Shown here: positions 47,787-59,196 of the stretch, one piece after another
Position numbering within the stretch: the first letter of the stretch is position 1
How the letters are laid out: each line of letters starts with the position of its first letter
From: Begonia masoniana
Taxonomy: Eukaryota; Streptophyta; Magnoliopsida; Cucurbitales; Begoniaceae
NCBI GenBank assembly: GCA_022432975.1
Contig: CM039502.1
Coordinates: 11,739,803-11,803,802, forward strand
Length of the DNA stretch: 64,000 nucleotides
Reading direction: 5' to 3'
Notes under the pieces: model-generated
What the model was told of the DNA's origin: nothing
Database searches by the model: none
What the model saw: only the letters and a program-made list of their open reading frames with translations
Position numbers and translations under genes: made by a program

Positions 47787-50124
47787 TGTAACGAACCTTA
47801 ATTTTTACCCTTGTACTATTCCTAAAATTTACATGAAATTTAAACTTTTATACTGTAATTAATCATGCATGCATAAAGGTATTTAACCCGAATCAGCAGA
47901 AGACTATGCACGTATGGACAATCTCACACTATATTAAACTTTGGTAAAACAGTGATAAAATAATAAAACAGAGGCTTTCTATCGGGTTTCATCAAATGAA
48001 CAATTCGTCTCTGGTTTCATCAAATGAACAGTGAATGAGGATGTTTATCTCTATCGAGTTTGGACGACAAAACAGAAGAAGGCGTGGACAACAGAAACCG
48101 TAGACGGTGTGGACGTTTGAGACAAAAGACGGTGTGGACGTTTGCAAACAGAAGGCATCGTGGACGTTTGCAAACAGAAGGTATCATGGACGATGGAGAC
48201 AGAAGGCAGTGTGGACGACTGATTTTCTCTGCCAAAATACTTAACTAAACTTTATCGTCCACGTGACTTATTCGTCCATGAGACTTATTCATCCACGTGA
48301 CTTACTTGTCCACGTTGTTGGACGACAACTTTGGACAATGACTTTCTTCTGCTAAAATACTTAACTAGACTTTATCGTCCACGGATTTTGGACGATGACT
48401 TTCTTACAGAAACACTTAACTAAAATTTATCGTCCACGTGACTTGTTCGTACACGTGACTTACTTGTCCACAGACTACTTAAACCCTATTCATCCACGGA
48501 CTTTACACGATAACTTTCTCTTATAAAATACTTAACTCTAAACCATGCATTACCCGATCGATCGCCCCATTGTTGGCAATCGATCGGCTAGCTCTCTTGA
48601 TTTTGTGCAGAGAGCTGCCTTCACATTCTTTTCCCTTGTACCTACTCACCATTCATCCAGAATTTTCAGAAACGTTAAACATCAACAATCATCTTCCATT
48701 TCATCGATTTAAATGTTTACATTATCCAGATATCAAACACCCTAAAATGAGTTCTATACAATTCATTCTATTCTTTCACCCATCAGCCCGAATAAATCCC
48801 AAAATCACAAAACACTTAACTAATGCTCCCACGGGTCAATTTGGCTCTAACTGCACTGCACACTCCCACGGGTACACCTCTTCGACCAGCTTATGCGTCG
48901 GGTGGAGGAATCTCATCATCACCTGTCTCGAAGTCACCTACACCATAGAAAATAACCTATGAGCTACAGAGCTCAGCAAGTCTCGTAAATGGGGATGCAT
49001 GCTATGCGTGCAGGGTTTATAAAAACATGCATTACATTTTCATCATTTAGTTTCATAGCGGGAGGTGTCACCAGGGATTGACTCACCAGATAGAGAAGGT
49101 ACATCTCGCGGTTAGATAGCCTTTTCCATCTGCAGGGAGGAAAACATGCTCCTCCTCTCAGGACAGCCATGTCTGAACCCCACCCCGACGTGACCGGGTT
49201 ACATGCATTTCATATCTTTTCATTAGGCGTTTCTTTTCATGAAAACATATGCGGGAATTCCTTTTCTATGTTTTTAAAAACTCGATGCATGGACATGGAT
49301 TTGTGCAATAAACGTAAAGAAAGCATAAACAATACATAGAACCTACTGAAAAATGCTCTACATACCATCATCCTAAACTACCCATCCAACCCACACTAAA
49401 CAACATATTCACCAAGTATCCTCGATCAAGTTAACTCATCTATGGTGTAGGCCGATCGGCCAAAAAAAGCACGAAAACTTACCTCAATTCCTCAGCACAC
49501 CGAGCAATATCCTTGAGCTTTGTTCACCTGCACCAATTTATAACACACGGCATTAAAACCGAGTTTAAACCAATTGGACTCCATTAGTTCTACTTATCTA
49601 TCCTCCATACTCGTAAACAACTTATTATCATCTGCAACTCTATAACCAATAATTTCTATCTTCACGCGGCCACTTCAAACGAAACCCTAAGAAAACTCTA
49701 GCCGATTAACAATTTTAGAAACCCGGATAATAACTTCCAAAATGTTAGAGTCTTACCTAGGATTGGGGTGGAAGAAGAAAGCGTGAAGAAAATCGACGAT
49801 CAGAGTGGAACGTCGGTTGTCGGAATGAGAGCGCGGGAAGGGGAAGAAATCGCCAGAGAAGAGTTTTTCTCTCTAGGAAATTCGTGGAGTGTCGAGGTAG
49901 AAAGAGGAGATTTGTGATTTTTATAAAAATTGACTTTCTCAATTACCTTATTGCCCCTCTATTTGATCTTTTTGTTTATTTCATTACTTAAATCGTTATT
50001 TAGTTAACGATTCGTTTTTTCTAAATTTTCTTATTTCACCATTAATTCTAACTTATTGTTAAGGCTCCATTAAAACTGCCATTATTTATTGGAATAATAA
50101 AATCTCGTAAAATCGAGTGTTACA
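47787..50124 (-). mobile_element. Solo LTR, Tekay/Del-like, inside copia-4
   Basis: 2338 bp with ends TGTAAC…GTTACA and an exact 5-bp TSD GCCAG (47782-47786 and 50125-50129). On the minus strand it begins TGTAACACTCGATTTTACGAG, like the long LTRs starting at 57584 and 61402. It contains no internal retrotransposon region, so it is a recombined solo LTR. Frames inside it (for example 48020-48248, 49757-49942) are not genes. Confidence 0.8.
48052..48510. repeat. Irregular tandem repeats inside the solo LTR
   Basis: Repeats built on GTGGACGTTTG(C/A)AAACAGAAGG (48100-48190), then on GTCCACGTGACTTATTCGTC and ACTTAACTA…TTTATCGTCCACG (48240-48500). They are confined to this LTR and unlike the tandem array in the related LTR at 57584. 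Confidence 0.65.
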
Positions 50125-50254
50125 GCCAGCACGTCAGGAATATCCAAATCAAGAAGTAAAGAGGGCGTTAAGTGCTATCATTGTGGCAAGACGGGTTACA
50201 TGAAAATGGATTGCTGGGAATTGAAGAAAAGGCACGTGAGGTGCTAAAGAAGAA

Positions 50255-53200
50255 ATGAAGAGTACAACTGTAGCTGTCTCTGAGGGTGAAGATGCTGTCA
50301 ACCTTACGATGAATGAATCGTGTTGGATGTGTGACTCTGGAGCATCTTACCATGTTACTTCAAAAGTTGAGTATTTTTCATCTTACACCGGTAGTCATCT
50401 TGACATTGTCAAAATAGGAAACAGTCAAGTTTCTAAAATAATTGAAAAATGGGATATCTGTATCCAGACCAACATAGGATGTGAGTTAGTACTTAAAGAT
50501 GTTAGACATGTTCTAGAAATTAGACTAAACCTAATATTAATCGGTGCTCTTAATGAGACTGGCTACAAGAGCAAATTTGTTGGAGGTAAATGGGAGCTCA
50601 GCAAAAGTTCGCTAATCATAGCAAAAGGAATCAAAGAGTCTAGCTTGTATGTAACGCAAGTGACTGTGAAGGAAGCATCAGTAAATGCTGCACAAGATGA
50701 CTCATCCATTGAGTTATGGCACAAACGGCTTGGTCACAAGAGCGAAAAGGGACTTCAATTGCTTGGCAAAAAAGATTGTTTGTCACATCTCAAAAATGAA
50801 CCTCTGTCAAGTTGTGTTCATTGTTTGGCGAGAAAACAACACAGAGTTTCCTTTCAGAATAATTTTGCATCAAGGAAACCAGAAGTGTTAGAAGTTGTTT
50901 ACTCAAATGTCTGCGGTCCCATGTCCACGAAAACGTTAGGCGGTGCCTAATATATGGTGACATTCATTGATGATCACTCTAGAAAAGTGTGGGCTTATGC
51001 ACTCAAATCCAAAGATGAGGTGTTTAACGTTTTGAAACAGTTTCATGTCTTCACAGAGCGAGAAATTGAAAAAAAAAAAACTAAAATGCATTTACACTGA
51101 CAATGGTAGTGAATATATAGAATCATTTGACGATTACTGTAAATTGCACGGGATCAGACACGAAAAATCTGTTCCAAAAACTCCTCTACAAAATGGCGTT
51201 GTGAAAAGAATGAACCGAACTATCGTGGAAAAGATAAAGTGCTTGCTATCACATTTAAAGCTTCCCAAAACATTCTGGGGAGAAGCAATGAATACCGCAG
51301 TAAATGTCATTAACTTGTCTCGGTCAACTCCTCTGAGTGGAGAAGTGTCAAACAGATCATGGACAGGGAAGGACGTCTCGTATAAACATCTAAAGGTGTT
51401 TGGATGCAGAGCGTTCGTCTATATTCTCAAAGATGAGAGGTCCAAGCTAAACAGCAAAGCTAAAGAATGGATATTCATTGGATACAGAAGTGATGCATTT
51501 GGTTATAGGCTTTGAGATCCAGTTGACAAAAAGATTGTCAGAAGCCGAGATGCTGTCTTCTTTGAGGAACAAACCATTGAAGACAAGAAGAAAGATATGG
51601 AAATCTCGGATGAGCATCTAGTAAAAGTGGATAAGGTGAAATCAACTTTTGACGGGGGAGATGCTGGAGGATCTAGTGATCAAGCAGCTGATGATGTTGA
51701 CCATGGAGAAACAGAGATTTCTCCTAAACCAGCTGCAGAACCAGAGTTAAGAAGGTTAACAAGAAATCATCAACCATCGAGGAAATACTCTGTAAACGAG
51801 TATGTGATGATCACTGATGGCGATGAACCTGAGGGTTATAAGGAAGCTATGGAGCATCAACAAAAGAAGAACTAGTTGGATGCGATACAAAATGAGATGA
51901 GATCATTGCATGAGAACCATACTTATGAGTTGGTACAGCTTCCAAAGGGAAGAAATGCACTCAAGAACAAATGGGTATATAGACTCAACGACGAAAATTC
52001 ACAACCAAAATATAAGGCACGACTGGTCGTAAAAAGTTTTGGTCAGAAGAAGGAGGTTGACTTTGAGCAAATTTTTTCACCCGTTGTGAAAATGTCATTC
52101 ATACAAATGGTACTTGGATTAGTCTCAAGTCTAAATTTGGAGATCAAGCAGCTCGATGTCAAGACCGCTTTCTTGCAAGATGAGATAAGATCATTGCATG
52201 AGAACCATACTTATGAGTTGATACAGCTTCCAAAGAGAAGAAATGCACTCAGGAACAAATGGGTGTATATAGACTCAAAGACGAAAATTCACAACCAAAA
52301 TATAAGGCACGACTGGTCGTAAAAGGCTTTGGTCAGAAGAAGGAGGTTGACTTTGAGCAAATTTTTTCACCCGTTGTGAAAATGTCATTCATACGAGTGG
52401 TACTTGGATTAGTCTCAAGTCTAAATTTGGAGATCAAGCAGCTCGATGTCAAAACCGCTTTCTTGCATGGTGAATTAGAAGAAGAAATTTACATGGAACA
52501 ACCAGAAGGGTTTATTGTCAAGGGAAAGGAACATCTAGTATGTAAATTAAAGAAGAGTCTGTATGGATTAAAGCAAGTCCCAAGACAATTATACAAGAAG
52601 TTCGATTTCTTCATGGAAAATCAAAGGTACAAGAAAACTTCCTCAGATCATTGTGTGTTTGTGAAAAAATTCACGGATGGTGCATTTATAATCCTCCTAC
52701 TTTATGTCAACGACACGTGATTGTGGGCCCAGACAGAGAAAAAATTGTTAAGTTAAAGAATGAACTTAACAAATCTTTTTCCACGAAAGACTTAGGACCA
52801 GCAAAACAGAAGCTTGGGATGAGAATCACTTATGATAGGAAGAATGGAAAATTATGGCTATCACAAGAGAGATATATCAAGAAAGTTCTCAGTAGATTCT
52901 ATATGGATAAGGCGAAGCCGGTTAGTACTCCTCTTGGTAAACATTTCAAACTTACTTCTAAACAAAGTCCTTCCACTGAAGAAGAAAAAGCAGAAATGCA
53001 AAGAATACTGTATGTCTCAACAGTTGGCAGCTTGATGTATGTCATGGTTTGTACGAAACCTGATATTTCTCATTCTGTTGGAGTAGTCAGTCAATTTCTA
53101 AAAAATTCTGGCAGAAATCATTGGAATGTCGTGAAGTGGATTCTCAGGTATCTTAAAGGTACTTCTGAATTCAATTTGTCTTTTGGAAGTGAGAAGCCTT

Positions 53201-53694
53201 CGTTAGTAGGCTATATTGATGCAGACATGGCTGGAGACATTGACTCTAGAAAATCAACATCAGGGTATTTGGTTATATTTGGAGGGAGAGCTGTGTCATG
53301 GCAATCTAAGAGACAAGGTTTAGTTGCATTGTATACAACAGAAGCTGAGTTTATGGCAACTACAGAAGACTGCAAAGAAATTTTGTGGATGTAAAAAATT
53401 TTGACAGAATTGAGTCATAAACAAGATAAGTATATCTTGTATTGCGACAGTCAAAGTGCTGTTCATTGGAGCAAGAACCCGAGCTTTTATTTAAAGTCGA
53501 AACACATAGATATCAGATATCATTGGATACGAGATGTGCTGGACACCAAGCAAATATATCTCGAGAAGATTCACACGAATGATAATGGCTCAGGTATGAT
53601 GACAAAAATCATGCAGAAGAATAAATATGAATTCTATAGAAGATTAGCAAGATTGGAGATACCCCATCATAAGTCGGGAGGGGGAGATGTGTGA
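50255..53694 (+). pseudogene. copia-4 pol (protease, integrase, RT, RNase H), multiply interrupted
   Basis: Order: protease CWMCDSGASYHVTSK; gag-pre-integrase [14 protein letters not shown]; integrase pieces ([12 protein letters not shown], stop, [23 protein letters not shown]); RT with a 288-bp tandem duplication; QLDVKTAFLHGELEEEIYME; a degraded active site YVNDT where YVDDM is expected, followed by a frameshift; RNase H (GYIDADMAGD, YCDSQSAVHWSKNPSF, ending before the purine tract). More than five stops or shifts. Confidence 0.9.
51901..52476 (+). repeat. 288-bp tandem duplication within copia-4 RT
   Basis: Sequence from GATCATTGCATGAGAACCAT at 51901 repeats at 52189, running to TTTCTTGCA in both copies. 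The second copy has a 2-bp insertion (GGGTGTATATAG against GGGTATATAG) that shifts its frame. Confidence 0.85.
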
Positions 53695-54126
53695 GGTCCC
53701 TCTTTATGATGAGGGACCTCCTCATTTATTGGGCTGCTGAAAGGAGAAGTCACTTCCTCCTTTCGATGCCTACATCTCATTTAAATGAGATGTTGGTGGC
53801 AGCTCACCTTACTCATTAATTAGGAAGGTGAGAAGATGTCGATGCCCCTATAAATAGAGGCTTCGGGAGACTCTCCAGTGCATCCCAAAATCAGAGCTTC
53901 TCCAGTGAAGTGAAGAAGAAGAGAAGAAAGAATGAGAAAATTTTTTGAGGGAAAGAAAAGAAAGAATCTGAGAGAAAAATAAGTGCGGTGCTTTTGGCTA
54001 TTATTTCTCTTACTTCTTGGTTGTTCTAATTTATAGCAGTGGAAAAATATTCCTGGTATTTTTCGGATTGCATCTGCTATCGTTTCTCGTACCACTCGTC
54101 AGATTTCTTTATTATTTTTCCCAACA
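53690..54126 (+). repeat. 3' LTR of copia-4
   Basis: 437 bp, alignable to 46425-47060 but missing about 190 bp after the AAAATAAGTGCGGTG segment. Ends CCCAACA. Confidence 0.9.
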
Positions 54127-54173
54127 AGCATCTCCCGAAAACGGCATCAACTGAGAGTGCGGTGGCGATGAAA

Positions 54174-54893
54174 TGAAGGACCGCCAGCGGTGGCAGCCGC
54201 AAGAAGACGCACTCCTGCGAGCTTACGTAAAACAGTTCGCCCCAAAAGAATGGAACCTCATTTCTGAGAGGATGGGGAAGCCTCTTCAGCGAGATCCGAA
54301 ATCCTTCCTCGAGAGATGGAAGAATTACCTTAAACCAGGTTTGAAGAAAGGCTCCCTCACCGTCGAGGAGCAGAGCCTTGTCATTTCTCTTCAAGCCAAG
54401 TACGGTAACGAGTGGAAGAAGATTGTCGGGGAGGTTCTTGGTCGGACTGCCAAGCAACTCGATAAGTGGTGGGAGGTTTTTAAAGAGAAGTAGCTTCATA
54501 AGTCGCATAATCTATAATAGAGACGTGAATTTTCCGATAGCGAAGGGGATATTCTGATAGTTGGCATTTCCTCGCCGAATAGGGCGGCTCACGGCCTGTA
54601 CGATCACATCCTAGAGACATTTGCAAGAAGTACGTTCAACTGAAACTCTACCCCGCCGGAACGACCACATTTCAGCCATGTCCTCTGGTTGTGAAGGTTC
54701 GGAATCCAATATCAGACCTAGATCCGATTCTTTGTCTTGGTTTTGTAACGTCGACCGTTGTTCTTCTGGTATGGATGAACATTAACCCAACTACCGTCTA
54801 CTGTACGACGTCGTCTCCATCGTCTTCTACTACACCATCTCCTTTGGTCAGCCTCTCCCTCGACTCTGATACGAGCCGAATCTTCACGGTTTA
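54174..54893 (+). pseudogene. AS1: ASYMMETRIC LEAVES1/PHANTASTICA-type MYB pseudogene
   Basis: AS1/RS2/PHAN proteins are R2R3-type MYB regulators that repress class I KNOX genes in leaf primordia. Residues 1-106 are open: [51 protein letters not shown] and [17 protein letters not shown], both MYB repeats in full. A TAG follows at once. Beyond it recognisable pieces persist in shifting frames: YDHILETFA (about 54598), KKYVQLKL, DPILCLG, VWMNIN and SSTTPSPLVSLSL (to about 54893). The C-terminal coiled coil of the roughly 360-residue family is missing. AS1 is normally intronless in its coding region, so lack of introns does not prove retroposition. The copia-4 LTR ends 47 bp upstream of the ATG. 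Confidence 0.85.
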
Positions 54894-54940
54894 GCAAATG
54901 CGAGACCTTATATTCCATATGTTCAAACTGAAAAAATAAA

Positions 54941-56203
54941 GGGAAATTACCAATTATGGGTATAAACTATTAGTTTTTTTCATTTCAAACCATAAAATAA
55001 CGTTTTGAACATTGTAAACTATAAAGTATAAAAAATGTGACAATTCAGACCACGCCGGACGGACGTTCTATTCTAGCGTCCGTCCGCATTTGATAAGTAA
55101 TAATATGCTGCCACGTAGTCCGGACGGACTCTATGTATTACCATCCGTCCAGATTAACTTACAAAATATACCGGATGGACGGTAATAAATAGCGTCCGTC
55201 CGGACGATCGTTTTAAAACCCAGCTGAATTGAGGACAAACAGAGCCACTGAAGCTGTGTATTGGAAAGCTACCGGAAAAGATAAAGAGATTTACAGAGGA
55301 AAATCTCTGGTGGGGATGAAGAAGACGCTGGTTTTTTTTTACAGAGGCAGAGCTCCGAGAGGGGAGAAATCCAACTGGGTGATGCATGAATACAGATTAG
55401 ACAGTCGATTTTCGCCATCAAACCTCCCTAAATCTGCAAAGGTATTTGATTTTTCTTTCTTTAATCGTCGTTTTAGTGTTAGTTCATCACAAAGTTTTTT
55501 ATTTTTATTGCAGAACGAGTGGGTGCTTTCCAGGATTTTCCAGAAAAATTGCGCCGGAAAGAAAATTCACTTTTCCGATCTGGTCAGTATTGGTCCTTCT
55601 GGTTTACCGCCATTGACGGAATCTTCAACCTTCAAGTTCAAACCTGCTAGTGACCCAGATTACGTGTCCTGCTTCTCCAACCCCATAAATTCTGAAAGAA
55701 TCCAATCGGTGGTGTTTGGCTACCAAGAAAATAGCCCGACTGATATTTTCCCGAGAATCCCACTTTCAAATCCGATTTACAGTGCTCAAGCTTCGTCTTT
55801 ACAGCTTCCAAGCTCTGCTCTAATGGAGGATAAGTCGATTCTGAGATTTACAGTAGATTCTAATGCTTATTTACCACAACAGTACTGCACCCACATGCTT
55901 CAGTGGCTCCGTTCGTCCTCAATCCAGCTGGGTTTTAAAACGATAATCCGGACCAACACTATTTATTACCGTCCGTCCAGTATATTTTGTAAGTTAGTCC
56001 GGACGGTAGGTAATACATAGAGTTTGTCTGGACTACTTGGCAGCGTATTATTACTTAACAACTGCGGACGGACGCTAGAATAGAATGTTCATCGTCTGAA
56101 TTGTCACATTTTTTATACTTTATGATTTGCATTGTTCAAAACGTTACTTTATTGTTTGAAACGAAAAAAATTCATAGTTTATGTCTATAATTGGTAATTT
56201 CTC
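54941..56203 (+). mobile_element. Pack-MULE carrying a NAC gene fragment
   Basis: 1263 bp with terminal inverted repeats of about 286 bp (54941-55226 and 55918-56203), starting GGGAAATTACCAATTAT and ending ATAATTGGTAATTTCTC. The flanking 9-mers AAAAATAAA (54932-54940) and AAAAACAAA (56204-56212) match at eight of nine positions, as expected for a Mutator-like insertion. The arms contain repeated GTCCGTCCGGACG motifs. The unique middle is host-derived. Confidence 0.8.
55230..55905 (+). pseudogene. Captured NAC-domain fragment (subdomains C-E and part of the C-terminus)
   Basis: Exon 55230-55441 encodes [40 protein letters not shown] and [10 protein letters not shown] 72-bp GT-AG intron (55442-55513) follows, then [11 protein letters not shown] and a tail with GKKIHFSDL and [10 protein letters not shown]. 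This is the DNA-binding half of a NAC transcription factor of the CUC/NAC100-like group, taken with its intron, so capture was at the DNA level. Subdomains A and B and the C-terminus are absent. A conserved Gly is Val (EAVYWK for EAGYWK) and VFFYRG has one extra Phe. The intron has no stop in frame, so a 263-residue unspliced frame runs through it into the right inverted repeat. Confidence 0.85.
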
Positions 56204-57583
56204 AAAAACAAAACACTACTCCACTCACGTTTACTTGACCACGTAAAAATAGGAACTGCACTTAATATTAAAATCTAACAATCAGACTAAGACTAGGATC
56301 CCGTTTTGGGTTCATGTTGAAATGGTTAAAAAAGTTTATTTGCGAATTTAGACTCTATTTTTAGTGTTTGGGAAAACAAAAATTTTCAACTTTTTTTGAA
56401 AAATTACAACAAATTTGAAATAGGTAGCTTTTGAGATTTGCTTCCCTAATAACGTAAAAACATTTACAATTTAATCCAATTTCTTCTCAACTTTTTTTCA
56501 TACCTCCTTAAATTCTTATATACTTTTAAGTAATATGATTATTAAATGTCATAATTTATTAATCATTAAAATTAATAAATTACTTTTAAGAAATTAATTT
56601 ACCGAACAATTTTTGTTTAGCAAATAATTATTTTAAAAGTACAACTAACGAAGATTATTAAAAAAGATACAACAATACCAAATTGATCTATGAAACTCTT
56701 CTTGTGAAGGCAAAATAAAAATAAATAAATTACAATATTTTTTCCGATACATTTATCAACCTCTTTTCTCATATTTGTCGTCTCTTTTTTTCTTTATGTG
56801 ATGTCTATCAACGACTCAACTCAAAGATATATAGAGAGATAAACCATAGATACAGAAATTTGAGAAGGATATTAACATTTCCAATATATATTTTGATGGA
56901 ACTTTTAAAATCTGTTAGCTGAAATACATAGCTTTTGGGATTTGCTTTCTTAAGTTTTAACATTATATATTAAAATAATGTTTTTATTATTTTATTTTAA
57001 TTTACATAAAGTTGATGGAATAATACTCAAAAAGGTCGAACGACAGAGTTAAAGAATTCTGAAACAAACCATAAATAAAAACAACTTGCAAATCCCACCC
57101 GACAAGCAAAATCTAAGTTCATTATTTATGATTTTCACTCAATTTTATTGAATTATTTTCTCTAATTCTATTTACTTCAAATTAATATTTTTTCTTGGCC
57201 AATAATATATTTAGATAGCTGATGATTGTTGAACATCGAACACTAAATCAAAAAGAAGAAAATATACAGAGAACGTAAACACTGAGATTTACATGAAAAA
57301 TTCTTTCATAAAAAAATTACTGGTATATGAGAAATTTACTATATCAAATAAAAGTTCAATAAGTTTTGCAACTCCAACAACAATATATAAAGTAACATAA
57401 AAAATTTTGACATTGAATATGGGTCCGACCTCGCTCGACCAGAATTCGGGTCACATTGAATTCTAATAATAATAAAATATAAAACTCGACATAATCTCAT
57501 TTAGTTAAATAATATTGCCTAAAATCTTAAACAATCTATCATTGAAGCTATTTCATCTTATCTATGATTAAATGAATTGGACA
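56204..57583. other. AT-rich spacer, no gene seen
   Basis: A/T-rich DNA with no coding exon, RNA gene or element ends that I can support. Confidence 0.45.
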
Positions 57584-59196
57584 TGTAACACCCGGCATTT
57601 TGCCTATGTAATAATTCCCCGAATATGTAAGCGGAATTTCTCCGATATTAATGCAATGATTGTTTTTAATAAAATTGTCGACGTGTTTAATCGAACGAGG
57701 GTGATTCGTGAGACCGAATCGATTAACTAAATAATGTTTTAGTTAAAAACCAATGGAAGGGCAAATTAGGAAGAAATTAAGGTTGGTGGGAGAAATCAAA
57801 TGGATGATTGACACTTGGCAAACTTGTGGAAGAAGACAAGCCATGTATTCCATTTCCTTCTCTTCCTCCTACGTGAGACATTTTCCTCCCTGCTTTCTCT
57901 CATTTCCCTTTTCTGCTTCTCTCTTTCTGTTGAAGAAAACCAACGCAAGGAGTTCCCTCCTTCTCTGATTTCTTCCTGCTTTTCGGTCTAAGGTAATCAT
58001 CTTAGATAAAAAACGAGTTTAGGTTATTTATTTGCTGGTTTTGAGATGTTTAGGGTTAAGTCCGTTTATGCATGCTATAGGTTCGTGAACCACAGTGCTC
58101 GTGCGTTCAAACTTGCTGCATTTCGGACCACAGGTAAGTTCATGCGATTTTGTTGGCCCTTAAGGCCCTACAACTTGGAAGTACTAGGTTTGGTTCGGGT
58201 AGTTAGGTTTTAGATTATGTTTTAAGTTAAACCTGTCTCCTTTATATTCTGTTCTCCCTGTTGCATTTATTCTGTTATTTACGAATGTCAAGTTGAGCAT
58301 CACACTTATTCATGCATACACGTTTTCTGGAAAATCATGTAAATATTTTTGAGCACTAGATTTTGAAGTAATGAAAGTTAAAACCTGTAATATAATGTAC
58401 GGTTAAGTGTGAGCGAGGGCTGGCATCCTGTTATGTACTCCCGTTATGTCCTGTTGTGGCATGTACTCCTGTTGCGCCAGCTCCTCTTCCCACTTATACC
58501 TTCCTGTCCAGTGAAACGTAATGTAATGTTCATGTATTTGAAAATGTTCATGCATAGCATATGCACACTGCATTCCATGTTCTTACTGAGCTCTAGGCTC
58601 ATAGATGAACTCCCTGTTGTAGGTACGGATACTCCAGATGAGGACCTTGTGCCTCAAAATGACGAGCTGATGTAGTTGGAGGATCGAGCTCACGGGGTTT
58701 GGCTGCTGCAGTCAGACAAGAGTTAATCCTGTGAGAATGTGTTTTCTGAAGTTATGCTAATATTGTACCATCTTTTGAAGTTTTAAAACATTTGAAATGT
58801 AGGTCTAGTTCTATACTACTTTTTGGTTTGTAAAACGATGTATGGAACCTGTATTGATGTTTAAAACCTCTGTATTTGACAGTTGAATTATGTTTTGAAG
58901 TATTCTGGAATTTGTTTGGAATATTTTCTGTTAATCTGTGCATGGATAGTTTCTGGTTTTAGAGCTATCCATGTAGTGTGATCTTTCTTAAGTTTCTGTT
59001 ATGCCTTCTGTTGTGTTCGAGAACCATGTTTTAAATTGGTTTGAGAATCTAAGATTTTTATGTTTTTTTTCTGTTTTTCTGCTCTCTGATGGTGTGTGTC
59101 TTCTGTTTAAAGAGTTGTCAATTCTGCCTTGAAAATTATGTCTTCCGATTGCATCCTACGTTGCTTTAAAATCACATCTAACGTTGTTGTTTTGTT
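57584..59196 (+). mobile_element. Long Tekay/Del-like LTR, 5' portion
   Basis: Starts TGTAACACCCGGCATTTTGC. It shares with the solo LTR at 61402 the order: GTGA(A/G)ACCGAAT near +110; CTTACTGAG(C/A)T…TAGGTA…GATGAGGAC-like segment (58566-58650 against 62925-63000); and TTTAGAGCTATCCA(T/C)GTAG (58960 against 63279). Such long LTRs with TGTAACACCC starts are known from Tekay/Del chromoviruses. Its 3' part is occupied by the minisatellite from 59197 and then by a hAT-like element; its end is not in the window. Confidence 0.65.

Larger units (their letters stand above)
46425..54126 (+). mobile_element. Old Ty1/copia retrotransposon (copia-4) with a nested solo LTR
   Basis: Plus orientation. LTRs at 46425-47060 (636 bp) and 53690-54126 (437 bp) start TGTGAGGTCC and end in …ACA. 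The second lacks about 190 bp found in the first and many other bases differ, so the element is much older than the gypsy copy. The flanking 5-mers ACCAT and AGCAT agree at four of five positions. Primer site at 47063, purine tract GGGAGGGGGAGA before 53690. Gag is split by a 2.3-kb solo LTR at 47787. Pol is littered with stops. The right LTR ends about 47 bp before the ATG of the MYB pseudogene. Confidence 0.92.

Noticed and set aside
54077..54508. 143-codon minus-strand ORF over the MYB region
   Set aside because: Antisense of the MYB domain, whose plus-strand reading matches AS1/PHAN closely.
55229..56020. A functional 263-residue NAC gene
   Set aside because: It lacks NAC subdomains A and B, includes an unspliced intron, and its C-terminus is the MULE inverted repeat, so it is a captured fragment.
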